A stretch of DNA of 7,589 nucleotides from Actinomycetota bacterium (GTDB lineage: Bacteria; Actinomycetota; Actinomycetes; Nanopelagicales; Nanopelagicaceae): contig CANIAV010000035.1 in assembly GCA_947465365.1 (NCBI GenBank), positions 1-7,589 of the forward strand. Reading direction: 5' to 3'. Numbering within the stretch: the first letter of the stretch is position 1; each line of letters starts with the position of its first letter. The position numbers were made by a program, and so were the translations under genes. Positions 1 to 7,571 of this stretch are shown here, piece by piece. The notes below the pieces were generated by a model. It did not search any database, was not told the DNA's origin, and saw only the letters and a program-made list of their open reading frames with translations.

Positions 1-21
1 AGTTTTTGAAAGAATTGGGCC

Positions 22-678
22 ATGAACTCCCTGGCCGAATTGATCTTTCCCTCAAGATGTATTGGTTGTTCACAACTTGGTATCTCTATCTGTTCTTTAT
101 GTCGAAAGAGTTGGCATCCACATATTTATTATCGTGAGATATCTGTCTTGGGTAAATCGTATCCCGTAGTTTCAGCTGTGCAGTATTCGCCAATTGCTTC
201 AAAAGTCTTACTTGGCGCCAAAGAATCAAACTTATCCGCTGCCGATACTTTGCTAGCCAACGCAATTGGTCACGCTTTAACTTTTTTTGTAAAAAACTAT
301 GGAGGAGGTGACCTAGTAGGCATTCCGTCGCGTAGATCCGCGACTCGAAAGCGGGGCCGCAATTTTATGATTGAAATTGCGAAATCAGTGGCTGCAACTC
401 AATCAACTCAATCATTCGATATTTTGCAACACACAAGGTCGGTAAGAGATCAATCTCAATTAGATGCACAAGCAAGAACCCACAATATTGCGGGCGCCTT
501 TTGCGTATCCTTAAAATCTTCTAAATCAGCCACTCTCGGGAATACTCAGCCACTAATAATTGTTGATGATCTCATCACCACTGGGGCCACCCTCGCGGAG
601 GCGATACGGGCCTTACGGACCGCAGGTTTTGCCGTCATCGGCGCGGTAACAGGCGCTGTCGCTAAACCCCTACGATAA
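22..678 (+). CDS. comF: ComF family protein (phosphoribosyltransferase fold)
   Basis: This 218-residue protein has the ComF layout. An N-terminal zinc-ribbon-like part has two CxxC pairs (C13/C16 and C24/C27), followed by a type I phosphoribosyltransferase domain. The PRPP-binding loop VDDLITTGAT lies at 171-180, and the ComF-typical stretches IPSRRSATRKRGRN (101-114) and LDAQARTHNIAGAF (147-160) are present. ComF supports DNA uptake in naturally competent bacteria such as Haemophilus and Bacillus; its reaction is not settled, and in Actinobacteria its role is unclear. The start is secure: ATG 22 is the first possible start after an in-frame TGA at 7-9, and GAAAGAA at 8-14 is a plausible weak ribosome site. 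secA follows after 28 bases, as expected for one transcript. The 5' two thirds is AT-rich while the last 100 bases are GC-rich. The family call is firm; a competence role is not shown. Confidence 0.9.
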   Translation: MNSLAELIFPSRCIGCSQLGISICSLCRKSWHPHIYYREISVLGKSYPVVSAVQYSPIASKVLLGAKESNLSAADTLLANAIGHALTFFVKNYGGGDLVGIPSRRSATRKRGRNFMIEIAKSVAATQSTQSFDILQHTRSVRDQSQLDAQARTHNIAGAFCVSLKSSKSATLGNTQPLIIVDDLITTGATLAEAIRALRTAGFAVIGAVTGAVAKPLR

Positions 679-691
679 GGGGGTTGATTTT

Positions 692-699
692 GGAAAGGG
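692..699 (+). promoter_or_regulatory. Ribosome binding site of secA
   Basis: GGAAAGGG lies 7 bases before the ATG at 707. It is the clearest purine-rich Shine-Dalgarno-like site in the window and supports both the secA start and high translation. Most other genes here have a weak site or none. Confidence 0.7.
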
Positions 700-706
700 C
701 ATATAA

Positions 707-3379
707 ATGGCAAAGATTATTGATCGCATCATGCGAGCTGGCGAAGGAAAAATCCTGCGCGATCTCAGCAAGATCGTAGATCAGGTCAACTCATTTGAGC
801 CTGCCATCATCGCACTCAGCGATGATGCACTTCGTGGAAAAACTTTAGAATTTAAATCTCGCCTATCAGCCGGTGAGACGTTAGATGGATTGCTGCCTGA
901 AGCTTTCGCGGTCGTTCGCGAAGCAGCAAAGCGCACACTTGGGCAACGTCACTACGACGTTCAAATTATGGGTGGAGCTGCTTTACATCACGGCAATATC
1001 GCAGAAATGCGCACAGGTGAAGGAAAGACTTTAGTTGCGACGCTTCCTTCTTATCTAAATGCACTCGCTGGACGCGGTGTTCACGTCGTAACCGTTAACG
1101 ATTATCTAGCCGAGCGCGATAGCGAATGGATGGGGCGCATCCATCGCTTCCTGGGTCTTTCAGTTGGCGTAATTGTAAATAGCATGACTCCAGCCGAACG
1201 TCGTGCGGCATATAACTCTGACATTACTTACGGAACAAATAATGAATTTGGCTTCGATTACCTACGCGACAATATGGCCTGGTCGCTGGAAGATTGCGTA
1301 CAACGCGATCACTTCTTTGCCGTAGTAGATGAAGTTGACTCAATTTTGATTGATGAAGCACGAACACCTTTAATCATTAGCGGACCGGCAGATAAGGCAA
1401 CCAAGTGGTATGTCGAATTTGCAAATATCGCCGATAAATTACAGCGCGATACTCATTACGAGGTCGATGAAAAGAAGAAGACGGTCGGAATTCTCGAAGA
1501 TGGCGTCACCAAGGTTGAAGCGCTACTTAAGATTGAAAACCTTTACGAGGCGGCAAATACAACGCTTATCGGCTACCTAAATAACTCAGTACGCGCCAAA
1601 GAGTTATTTAAGCGCGATAAAGATTATGTCGTCATGAATGGCGAGCTTCTAATTGTCGACGAACACACGGGCCGTATGTTGGCCGGGCGCCGCTATAGCG
1701 AAGGTCTGCACCAAGCGCTGGAAGCAAAAGAACGCATTGATATTAAAGATGAAAACCAGACTCTGGCGACGATTACTTTGCAGAACTATTTCCGTCTATA
1801 CGAAACTATTTCCGGTATGACAGGTACTGCTATGACAGAGGCATCTGAGTTCCACCAAATTTATAAGCTAGGCGTAGTCCCAATTCCAACTAACCGTCCT
1901 ATGCAACGTATCGATCAGGCAGATCTGGTTTACAAATCAGAACTCGGTAAATTTATGGCTGTCACCAAAGATATTGTGGAACGCCATCGCAAAGGCCAGC
2001 CAGTTTTGGTCGGTACCGTTTCAGTTGAAAAATCTGAAGAACTATCTGCGCTCTTGAAGAAATCAGGCATTCCGCACGAAGTACTTAACGCAAAACATCA
2101 CGAACGTGAAGCATCTATTATCGCTCGCGCAGGTGTCAGCGGCGCCGTAACAGTTGCAACTAATATGGCAGGTCGCGGGACTGACATTATGCTCGGCGGT
2201 AACCCAGAATTTATGGCAGATTTTGAATTACAACGTCGCAGACTTTCTCCAGTTGATAACGCAACTGAATATGAAGCAGCTTGGCCGGAAGAAATTGCCA
2301 AGCAGAAAGCAGCCGTTGCTAAAGGACATGAAGAAGTTGTTGCTCTAGGTGGTCTATATGTATTAGGTACCGAGCGCCATGAATCACGACGTATCGATAA
2401 CCAGTTACGTGGTCGTTCCGGGCGCCAAGGCGATCCTGGTGAATCTCGTTTCTACCTATCGCTAGAAGATGAGTTAATGCGCCGCTTTAATTCAGGGTTA
2501 GTTGAAAGATTCTTATCTGCTGCCGGGCTTCCTGATGATTCGCCCATTGAATCTAAGATGGTCAGCAACGCAATTCGTTCTGCCCAGACTCAAGTTGAAG
2601 CGCAGAACTTCGAGATCCGTAAGAATGTTTTGAAATATGACGATGTTATGAACCGCCAGCGTGAGGTAATTTACGGCGAACGCCGCTTGGTACTAGAAGG
2701 CGAAGATATTTCTCCGCAGGTGCAAACCTTCGTTGCCGATACCTTGGTTGCCTATGTAAATGCCGAAACCACAAATGGCTTCGGTGAAGATTGGGATCTT
2801 GATCGTTTGTGGCAAGCCCTAAAACTTGTTTATCCAATCTCTTTTACTCCAGAAGATATGATCACAAAGATCGGATCGCGCTCGGCGTTAGATGCCGATT
2901 ATTTAACAGCGCAAATTTTAGAAGATGCGACTGTGGCATATGAAAAGCGCCAAGCCGATCTCGGCGCGGAAGTCATGCGCGAATTAGAACGAAAAGTTCT
3001 CTTATCTGTCTTGGATCGCAAGTGGCGCGAGCATCTATACGAGATGGATTATCTACAAGAAGGCATTGGCCTTCGCGCGATGGCCCAACGCGATCCGCTA
3101 GTTGAGTACCAACGTGAAGGTTACGAACTTTTTGCTGCGATGATGGATGGAATTAAAGAAGAGCTCGCTAGCTTGGTCTTTAATGTGCAGGTCACGGTAG
3201 AAGGCGATGGCTCGCAAGTAAAAGCTGCTGGAATCACCGAGAAGGCAGCAGATATAACAGCGCTGCAATACACCGCCAGCGATGAATCTGGCGTTGCCAC
3301 AAAGGGCGAAATCTCGCGCAATAGCCAATGCCCATGTGGTTCAGGAAAGAAATACAAGCGTTGCCACGGCGGCGTTTAA
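707..3379 (+). CDS. secA: Preprotein translocase ATPase SecA (SecA1 type)
   Basis: This 890-residue protein is the cytoplasmic motor that pushes unfolded preproteins through SecYEG using ATP. Visible parts in order are the N-terminal AGEGK segment (11-15), Walker A MRTGEGKT (101-108), and the DEAD-type Walker B within [17 protein letters not shown] (207-223). The preprotein-crosslinking region follows to about residue 370, then [11 protein letters not shown] (365-375), motif [12 protein letters not shown] (484-494) and motif [15 protein letters not shown] (566-578). Next come the scaffold/wing region and the two-helix finger (about 768-810). The C-terminal zinc motif [13 protein letters not shown] (875-887; ligands C875, C877, C886, H887) binds SecB or ribosomes in other bacteria. 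All catalytic motifs are intact and the length is normal for a SecA1. The linker before the zinc tail is short, making the protein somewhat smaller than mycobacterial SecA1. The gene is preceded by comF, and its stop overlaps the convergent gene by 4 bases. Confidence 0.98.
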   Translation: MAKIIDRIMRAGEGKILRDLSKIVDQVNSFEPAIIALSDDALRGKTLEFKSRLSAGETLDGLLPEAFAVVREAAKRTLGQRHYDVQIMGGAALHHGNIAEMRTGEGKTLVATLPSYLNALAGRGVHVVTVNDYLAERDSEWMGRIHRFLGLSVGVIVNSMTPAERRAAYNSDITYGTNNEFGFDYLRDNMAWSLEDCVQRDHFFAVVDEVDSILIDEARTPLIISGPADKATKWYVEFANIADKLQRDTHYEVDEKKKTVGILEDGVTKVEALLKIENLYEAANTTLIGYLNNSVRAKELFKRDKDYVVMNGELLIVDEHTGRMLAGRRYSEGLHQALEAKERIDIKDENQTLATITLQNYFRLYETISGMTGTAMTEASEFHQIYKLGVVPIPTNRPMQRIDQADLVYKSELGKFMAVTKDIVERHRKGQPVLVGTVSVEKSEELSALLKKSGIPHEVLNAKHHEREASIIARAGVSGAVTVATNMAGRGTDIMLGGNPEFMADFELQRRRLSPVDNATEYEAAWPEEIAKQKAAVAKGHEEVVALGGLYVLGTERHESRRIDNQLRGRSGRQGDPGESRFYLSLEDELMRRFNSGLVERFLSAAGLPDDSPIESKMVSNAIRSAQTQVEAQNFEIRKNVLKYDDVMNRQREVIYGERRLVLEGEDISPQVQTFVADTLVAYVNAETTNGFGEDWDLDRLWQALKLVYPISFTPEDMITKIGSRSALDADYLTAQILEDATVAYEKRQADLGAEVMRELERKVLLSVLDRKWREHLYEMDYLQEGIGLRAMAQRDPLVEYQREGYELFAAMMDGIKEELASLVFNVQVTVEGDGSQVKAAGITEKAADITALQYTASDESGVATKGEISRNSQCPCGSGKKYKRCHGGV

Positions 3380-3915
3380 AGTAAAAGTAGCTCGGTACAT
3401 AACCAACGTTGATCAACGCCTTCAAAGCGGATCACCATTGCGCGTAACCGGTCACCAAATCTCACAGTAACTGTTGATTCACAGATCCCATCTAGCGGTT
3501 CACATTGATGGATGCTCCGGATTCGACCAATTTCTTTCTGGCTCCCAACTTGTTTCAGTAACTTCATATAGATATGCCGGTGGCATTTGGATATCAACTG
3601 CGCAGGTTGGCGCCGACCCGCCCAAATTTCAATAACGCTCACTGCAAATTTCATAGTCCAGGTATGTAGCTCTGGTAGATCAACTGCAGATGTTGGCATT
3701 GGCTCAAAGCCGGGTTCGTACTCTTCACCGAAACTACTTGGTACTAAATAAAGTTTGGCGCGTTGCTCGGGGAGTTTCTCTTCTATGCGCTTTGCAGCAA
3801 TCTCGGCAAGTGAGTAAAGATCTAACTGCGGATGGCTCCACATTGCAGGGTCTTCATTGCTGGAGACCAATTCAAATTGGCGGATCTGGCTACTTTCCTG
3901 AAAATAAGTTGTCAT
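3376..3915 (-). CDS. Rv3235 family (DUF6459) protein of unknown function
   Basis: This small soluble protein resembles the actinobacterial Rv3235/DUF6459 family, often found near secA. Counted from ATG 3915 it has 179 residues. The conserved half is C-terminal: [12 protein letters not shown] (96-107), [13 protein letters not shown] (131-143) and [21 protein letters not shown] (156-176), predicted to form a helix followed by a curved beta sheet. The N-terminal 70 residues are acidic and look poorly ordered. I see no signal peptide, membrane segment or catalytic motif. An in-frame TTG at 3957 would add 14 residues. I prefer ATG 3915 because GGTGAAAG lies 7 bases upstream of it (on the - strand), while TTG has no such site. 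The gene converges on secA with a 4-base overlap and diverges from the SAF gene. The family match is by recalled pattern; the function is unknown. Confidence 0.75.
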   Translation of the reverse strand: MTTYFQESSQIRQFELVSSNEDPAMWSHPQLDLYSLAEIAAKRIEEKLPEQRAKLYLVPSSFGEEYEPGFEPMPTSAVDLPELHTWTMKFAVSVIEIWAGRRQPAQLISKCHRHIYMKLLKQVGSQKEIGRIRSIHQCEPLDGICESTVTVRFGDRLRAMVIRFEGVDQRWLCTELLLL

Positions 3916-4007
3916 GGCGGCACTTTCACCGCTGGCTTTCGAATTCTCATCTATCAAATGGAGGAGAAGGCCTCATCCGAAAGGATGGCTGTGGATATAT
4001 CTCGATC

Positions 4008-4024
4008 AGATGTCAGGAGATGTC
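4008..4024. repeat. Direct repeat AGATGTC, 10-base period, in the divergent region
   Basis: AGATGTC occurs at 4008-4014 and again at 4018-4024, exactly one helical turn apart, inside the roughly 125-base region between the divergent Rv3235-family and SAF genes. Such spacing puts both copies on the same DNA face, as in tandem sites for dimeric regulators. No regulator can be named, and a 7-base repeat may be chance. The region 3916-4039 otherwise shows no convincing -35/-10 pair on either strand. Confidence 0.35.
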
Positions 4025-4039
4025 CTTTAGTACCTGACT

Positions 4040-4639
4040 ATGAATAGCGTTAAGAAAGCTTCCCAAACTCGACTAACTGTTGCCATCGCGCTCTTTGCTG
4101 CAGCAGTGATATCTGCAATGGCTCTGACAGCGCTAGGCAATCGCAGCGATACTTATTGGATTGCTCGCAACTCTCTTATTCCCGGTGCGCAAATAACAGA
4201 AGGAGATCTCGCTCAAGTTCAAGTAGCGCTTGGGCAAGTAAGTTCTGATTACCTATCGGAGAACTCATCTGTCGTTGGCTCTTACGTATTACATCCCATT
4301 GCCAAAAATGAATTAATCTCGTTAAGCGCAGTCAGCGATCTTCCACGTGGAGAAAAATCTGGGCAGGTGCCAATCTCAATCCGCAGCAGCGATATACCGA
4401 GCGACATTGAAATTGGTGAAGCTATCGATATTTACTGGGTACCTGAAGTAATGGGTATTGAGAAGAGCAGAGCGCCAGAGTTAGTTGTCTCAGGAGTATT
4501 TCTAAATTCAATTAATCGTAAAGCGACAAATTTCGGCAGCGATATCTCGCTAACAGTTTCAGTTGTAAATAGCCAAATCTTTTCGCTGCTTGGAGCAACT
4601 TCATCTGGCAGATTGGTCATTGTCCGATCTAATGGATGA
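4040..4639 (+). CDS. SAF domain protein, CpaB/RcpC-like, membrane anchored
   Basis: This 199-residue protein has a short basic N-terminus (K5, K6, R11), one hydrophobic segment (about 12-32), and then an extracytoplasmic SAF-like domain. The SAF part (about 39-105) shows YWIARNSLIPGAQITEGDL (39-57) and the later SYVLHPIAKNELISLSAV, the pattern of CpaB/RcpC Flp pilus assembly proteins. It lacks the long C-terminal RcpC region of full pilus CpaB and ends in a compact beta-rich tail. ATG 4040 is the first ATG after the in-frame stop at 4028-4030. AGGAGA at 4015-4020 is too far (19 bases) to be a normal ribosome site, so translation may be leaderless. The next gene overlaps its end by 8 bases, which suggests translational coupling. 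The likely place of action is the outer face of the cytoplasmic membrane; its job outside a pilus machine is unknown. Confidence 0.75.
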   Translation: MNSVKKASQTRLTVAIALFAAAVISAMALTALGNRSDTYWIARNSLIPGAQITEGDLAQVQVALGQVSSDYLSENSSVVGSYVLHPIAKNELISLSAVSDLPRGEKSGQVPISIRSSDIPSDIEIGEAIDIYWVPEVMGIEKSRAPELVVSGVFLNSINRKATNFGSDISLTVSVVNSQIFSLLGATSSGRLVIVRSNG

Positions 4640-5678
4640 AATCTCCCAGCCTGTTGTAATAACCGCAATTGCAGATCCAGAATTTGAGGCGATGGTATCT
4701 AGCGCACTCTTTACACGTGGCTGGAATATCATCGCGCGCCCCTTGGATTTCAATACTCTAGAGCGCGAGCTTGGTACAAATAGAGATATCAAAATATTAC
4801 TGATTTATTCAGTTGACCTGCCGGGGTTATCAAATGCGCGGCTAGAAAAACTTGCTGATTCAAAAGTGGCGATCTTTGGCTTTGCAGATTCAGCCGGATC
4901 ACCTCGTGGCTTTAGCGAAATTTCTCCTCGCCCCAACTCAGATGATGAGCTGCTGGCCTATATCCGTGGAAATATCAGATCACCGCTCTTGCGCGCTCCG
5001 TTGATTAGAAGCAGCCCAACTTTTAAGGCGAAGGTTATTGCAATTGGGGGAGCCGGACACTCCACCGGTGTAACAACTGTGGCGATGAATCTCGCGCAAG
5101 AGCTCGCGTTATTAGAGAAGAAAACTCTATTAGTTGATGCTAACTTCGGCGCACCTGCCATTGCGACTCTTTTAGATCTGCGCAAATTATCAGAAGAAGA
5201 TAAATGGCGTGATCTTTCTGCCTTCTTCTCGGTTGCTGAAATAACTCAAAAATCAGTTGCAGATTTTACGATGTGGGCAGCCGAAGCCGGCGCATACTTT
5301 GATTTCATTCTAATTGACCTAGGATCAATTACAAATATCGCAAGCGACTTAACGGACCGCAGATGGTCATCGCAGGTGAAAATTTGGGCAAGTACATTTG
5401 CACAAGAGTTAATCATTTGCACCGGATCAGATGTTTTGCAAGTCCAGAGATTGATTCAACTCAACGCCGAACTTGCCAGCGCTAAACTTCCGGCAAAGAC
5501 TACGATCTATTGCCAGGGTTCTGAAAATAAATCCAGGCAAGATCGATATCAATATCTTCCGATTGATAATCGCTTATGTTCTAATGCCCGCAAAGGCAGG
5601 ACTACTTTGGTAGAAATCAACGAAAAGGCGCCTCTACGCAAGGCGATCGCCAATCTCGCTAGGTTAATTACAGGCTAG
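4632..5678 (+). CDS. CpaE-like MinD/ParA-family protein with degenerate P-loop
   Basis: This protein of 348 residues (from ATG 4632) has CpaE architecture. An N-terminal pseudo-receiver-like alpha/beta domain (about 8-115) is followed by a MinD/ParA ATPase fold (about 133-348). Fold landmarks are the P-loop region GGAGHSTGVTT (139-149), switch I region LLVDANFG (166-173) and Walker B FILIDLGS (225-232). The P-loop is unusual: the MinD/ParA pattern KGGxGKT needs an N-terminal signature lysine and a central lysine, and here neither is present, the central position being valine (V147). ATP hydrolysis may be lost. CpaE proteins localise Flp/Tad pilus assembly. ATG 4632 overlaps the SAF stop by 8 bases. 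An in-frame TTG at 4590 would add 14 residues but would lie deep inside the SAF gene, so I reject it. There is no transmembrane segment; the protein is probably cytoplasmic, near the membrane with its SAF partner. Confidence 0.75.
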   Translation: MDEISQPVVITAIADPEFEAMVSSALFTRGWNIIARPLDFNTLERELGTNRDIKILLIYSVDLPGLSNARLEKLADSKVAIFGFADSAGSPRGFSEISPRPNSDDELLAYIRGNIRSPLLRAPLIRSSPTFKAKVIAIGGAGHSTGVTTVAMNLAQELALLEKKTLLVDANFGAPAIATLLDLRKLSEEDKWRDLSAFFSVAEITQKSVADFTMWAAEAGAYFDFILIDLGSITNIASDLTDRRWSSQVKIWASTFAQELIICTGSDVLQVQRLIQLNAELASAKLPAKTTIYCQGSENKSRQDRYQYLPIDNRLCSNARKGRTTLVEINEKAPLRKAIANLARLITG

Positions 5679-5704
5679 CGCCTCTTTCTTATACCCTTAG
5701 CGCC
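5676..5704 (+). promoter_or_regulatory. Possible leaderless promoter before the DUF6912-like gene
   Basis: The gap between the CpaE-like stop and ATG 5705 has no Shine-Dalgarno-like purine tract. It contains TATACC at 5690-5695, placed 9 bases before the ATG, where a -10 box would sit for a transcript starting at or near the start codon. TAGCGCC occurs twice (5676-5682 and 5698-5704), 22 bases apart. No good -35 box is visible. Readthrough from the upstream genes is equally possible. Confidence 0.25.
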
Positions 5705-6097
5705 ATGCGCGCTTATCTGCCAGTTACTGCGGAAGAGATCTCTAACTTCATGCTCACCGAAAGCATGGAGTGCGGTCCGCTATATGCGCCGACTATTAAA
5801 TTCCTAACTGCCAATAACGATATGGATGATGAACAAGGCGAATACATCCTTTCGATGTTAGCTGCAGATGAGGCCCTGGAAATGCGGACAAATCCCGCAT
5901 GTCCGGCCTTTATCTTGGCGCTAGAAATTGCAGATTCACAGGTAGCCGAACACGGTGAAAACTTTATTAATTTATTGGAAAACGCCCGTTGGGAAGATGT
6001 GCATTGCGCATTTCTGGTCTCACCTGATGGGGAAGAGCTAACCTGGTTTGCCACGCAAGAGATTTCGCAATCTTTACCCCAGTGGTTAACGGCCTAA
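5705..6097 (+). CDS. DUF6912-like small actinobacterial protein
   Basis: This 130-residue acidic protein has no signal peptide or membrane segment. It begins MRAYLPVTAEEI, has a middle acidic/helical part (DDEQGEYILSMLAADEAL, 41-58) and ends with the stretch ELTWFATQEI (111-120). This start (MRxYxPxT), the central helices and the W/Y-ATQE ending match my recollection of the DUF6912 family found in Actinobacteria, whose function is not known to me. The middle appears shorter than in high-GC relatives. ATG 5705 comes 26 bases after the CpaE-like gene and has no ribosome site in front. The stop TAA (6095-6097) is 4 bases from the kinase start, so the two genes are probably translated from one message. 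Linkage to the sensor kinase is the only functional hint. Confidence 0.65.
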   Translation: MRAYLPVTAEEISNFMLTESMECGPLYAPTIKFLTANNDMDDEQGEYILSMLAADEALEMRTNPACPAFILALEIADSQVAEHGENFINLLENARWEDVHCAFLVSPDGEELTWFATQEISQSLPQWLTA

Positions 6098-6101
6098 TGA
6101 G

Positions 6102-7571
6102 ATGTTGCAGTTAGAAACCGTCCTGCGCGATCGCAGCCCTTTAGATAGTGAGCAACTGCGCAGAATCCGCGAATTGACTTCGGATTGGCAGCTTCTGGCA
6201 GATCTATCTTTCGCAGATTTAGTTCTGTGGGTGCCACTTCGTAAAGATTTTAAGAGTTGGCCTTCTGGATATGTCGCCGTATCTCACATTCGTCCGACAA
6301 CTGCCGCTACTGTTTTTCCGCAAGATGTAATCGGTGATGAGATTTCGTGGGGTGCCCGCCCGCGCATAGACCAAGCGTTATCAAATGCTGAAATCATAAG
6401 AGATGCCGAACCAGAAAAATTCGGCGAAATTTTTATTAAAGAAGAGACTGTTCCGGTAATTTTCAACGACCAAGTAATCGCGGTAATTTCTCGCCACCGT
6501 AACGCCGAATTAATGCGCCAACCAAGTCGACTGGAATTGAATTACCGCGAAGTTGCCCACATTGTTTACCGCATGGTTGCGCAAGGAACATTTCCTTACA
6601 CCGAACATAGCGAGCTCTTTGATCCAGCAGTGCGCGTAGGTGATGGCCTTATCCGTTTAGATATTAACGGTTCAATTATCTATGCCAGCCCAAACGCAAA
6701 ATCAGCCTTTAACCGGATGGGTTTGGCGGGGGAGTTAGAAGGAAAGATTCTCGGTGAAGTAGCGCGCAACGTATCTTTGATTAAACGTGACGCGCACGAG
6801 GAAGCTATTGAAGTCAGCCTTAGCGGAAAGTCTCTACGCAGAGTTGAAATTGAAAATGCTGGTGGAACTATTGATTTGCTGGGGCTTCCGTTGCTTGATG
6901 GTGGAGATCGCATTGGTGCAATTGTTCTACTTCAGAATGTGACAGAGCTGCGCCGGCGCGAACGTGAGTTGGTTACAAAGGATGCAACCATTCGCGAGAT
7001 CCACCACCGCGTTAAAAATAATTTACAAACTGTCTCTGCGCTTCTGCGCCTGCAGTCACGCCGGATCGAAGATCCTGCGGCTAGTGCAGCCCTTAATGAA
7101 GCGGTGCGAAGAATTGCATCAATTGCACTTGTACACGAAACTCTTTCCAGCAGCGCCGAAGCATCGGTTGCCTTCGATGATGTTCTAGATCGCTTAGTCG
7201 CCCACGCCCTGGATTTAAGTCCACGTATGGGGGAGCTACAGATATCGCGCACCGGAGAACTTGGTTCACTTGACCCGCGGATTGCTACACCCTTATCTCT
7301 CGTTGTCACCGAGTTGATCCATAACGCACTTGAACATGGGCTAGCCGAGTCCGGAACTAATCTGACTATTGAGGTCTCACGTTTGGATAGCGCTATTCAG
7401 ATAGTCATCTTTGATGATGGCGTGGGTCTACCTGAAGGATTTACAATCGTAGAGTCTGCCAATTTAGGGCTACAAATTGTTAGAACTTTGACTGAGAATG
7501 AGTTAAAGGGAACTATTAACTTAGTTCGCACCCAGCGCGGCACGGAAGCGCAACTTAACTTTCCAATCTAA
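6102..7571 (+). CDS. pdtaS: PdtaS-type cytoplasmic sensor histidine kinase
   Basis: This 489-residue kinase aligns along its length with M. tuberculosis PdtaS (Rv3220c, 501 aa). It has an N-terminal GAF-like domain (about 25-160, with the shared WQLLADLSFAD at 29-39), a PAS domain (about 173-280, GDGLIRLDINGSIIYASPNA), an HisKA_2 dimerisation and phosphorylation helix with H-box EIHHRVKNNLQT (299-310; probable phospho-acceptor H302), and an ATPase domain with N-box ELIHNALEH (404-412), G1 box DDGVGLP (438-444) and G2 box NLGLQIV (454-460). No membrane segment is present. PdtaS phosphorylates PdtaR, an ANTAR-domain RNA-binding antiterminator not in this window. All kinase residues look intact. 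The protein contains no cysteine, so the two GAF cysteines of the mycobacterial protein are missing. ATG 6102 has no Shine-Dalgarno-like site; coupling to the gene 4 bases upstream probably drives translation. Confidence 0.95.
   Translation: MLQLETVLRDRSPLDSEQLRRIRELTSDWQLLADLSFADLVLWVPLRKDFKSWPSGYVAVSHIRPTTAATVFPQDVIGDEISWGARPRIDQALSNAEIIRDAEPEKFGEIFIKEETVPVIFNDQVIAVISRHRNAELMRQPSRLELNYREVAHIVYRMVAQGTFPYTEHSELFDPAVRVGDGLIRLDINGSIIYASPNAKSAFNRMGLAGELEGKILGEVARNVSLIKRDAHEEAIEVSLSGKSLRRVEIENAGGTIDLLGLPLLDGGDRIGAIVLLQNVTELRRRERELVTKDATIREIHHRVKNNLQTVSALLRLQSRRIEDPAASAALNEAVRRIASIALVHETLSSSAEASVAFDDVLDRLVAHALDLSPRMGELQISRTGELGSLDPRIATPLSLVVTELIHNALEHGLAESGTNLTIEVSRLDSAIQIVIFDDGVGLPEGFTIVESANLGLQIVRTLTENELKGTINLVRTQRGTEAQLNFPI

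Noticed and set aside
22..678. Shift from AT-rich to GC-rich sequence within comF as a sign of transfer or fusion
   Set aside because: The protein is continuous with all family motifs in order, and the GC-rich part is short; ordinary composition variation explains it.
3407..3418. Perfect 12-base palindrome CGTTGATCAACG inside the end of the Rv3235-family gene
   Set aside because: One or two 12-base palindromes are expected by chance in a window this long; it is within coding sequence and has no T-run, so it is not a terminator.
3690..4037. Open frame of 115 codons on the + strand
   Set aside because: It runs antisense to the Rv3235-family gene, whose protein has clear family motifs, and its own translation resembles nothing.
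3958..4047. Possible 29-codon reading frame on the + strand overlapping the SAF start (ATG 3958 to TAG 4045-4047)
   Set aside because: It has no ribosome site, no recognisable motif, and mostly lies in the divergent control region; a leader peptide is possible but unsupported.
5672..5690. AGGC/GCCT hairpin followed by CTTTCTT at the end of the CpaE-like gene
   Set aside because: The stem is only 4 base pairs, with no real T-run; it is too weak to call a terminator, and the neighbouring genes look cotranscribed.
6932..7309. Open frame of 125 codons on the - strand
   Set aside because: It is the antisense shadow of the kinase H-box and ATPase region, rich in serine and arginine as expected for an artefact.
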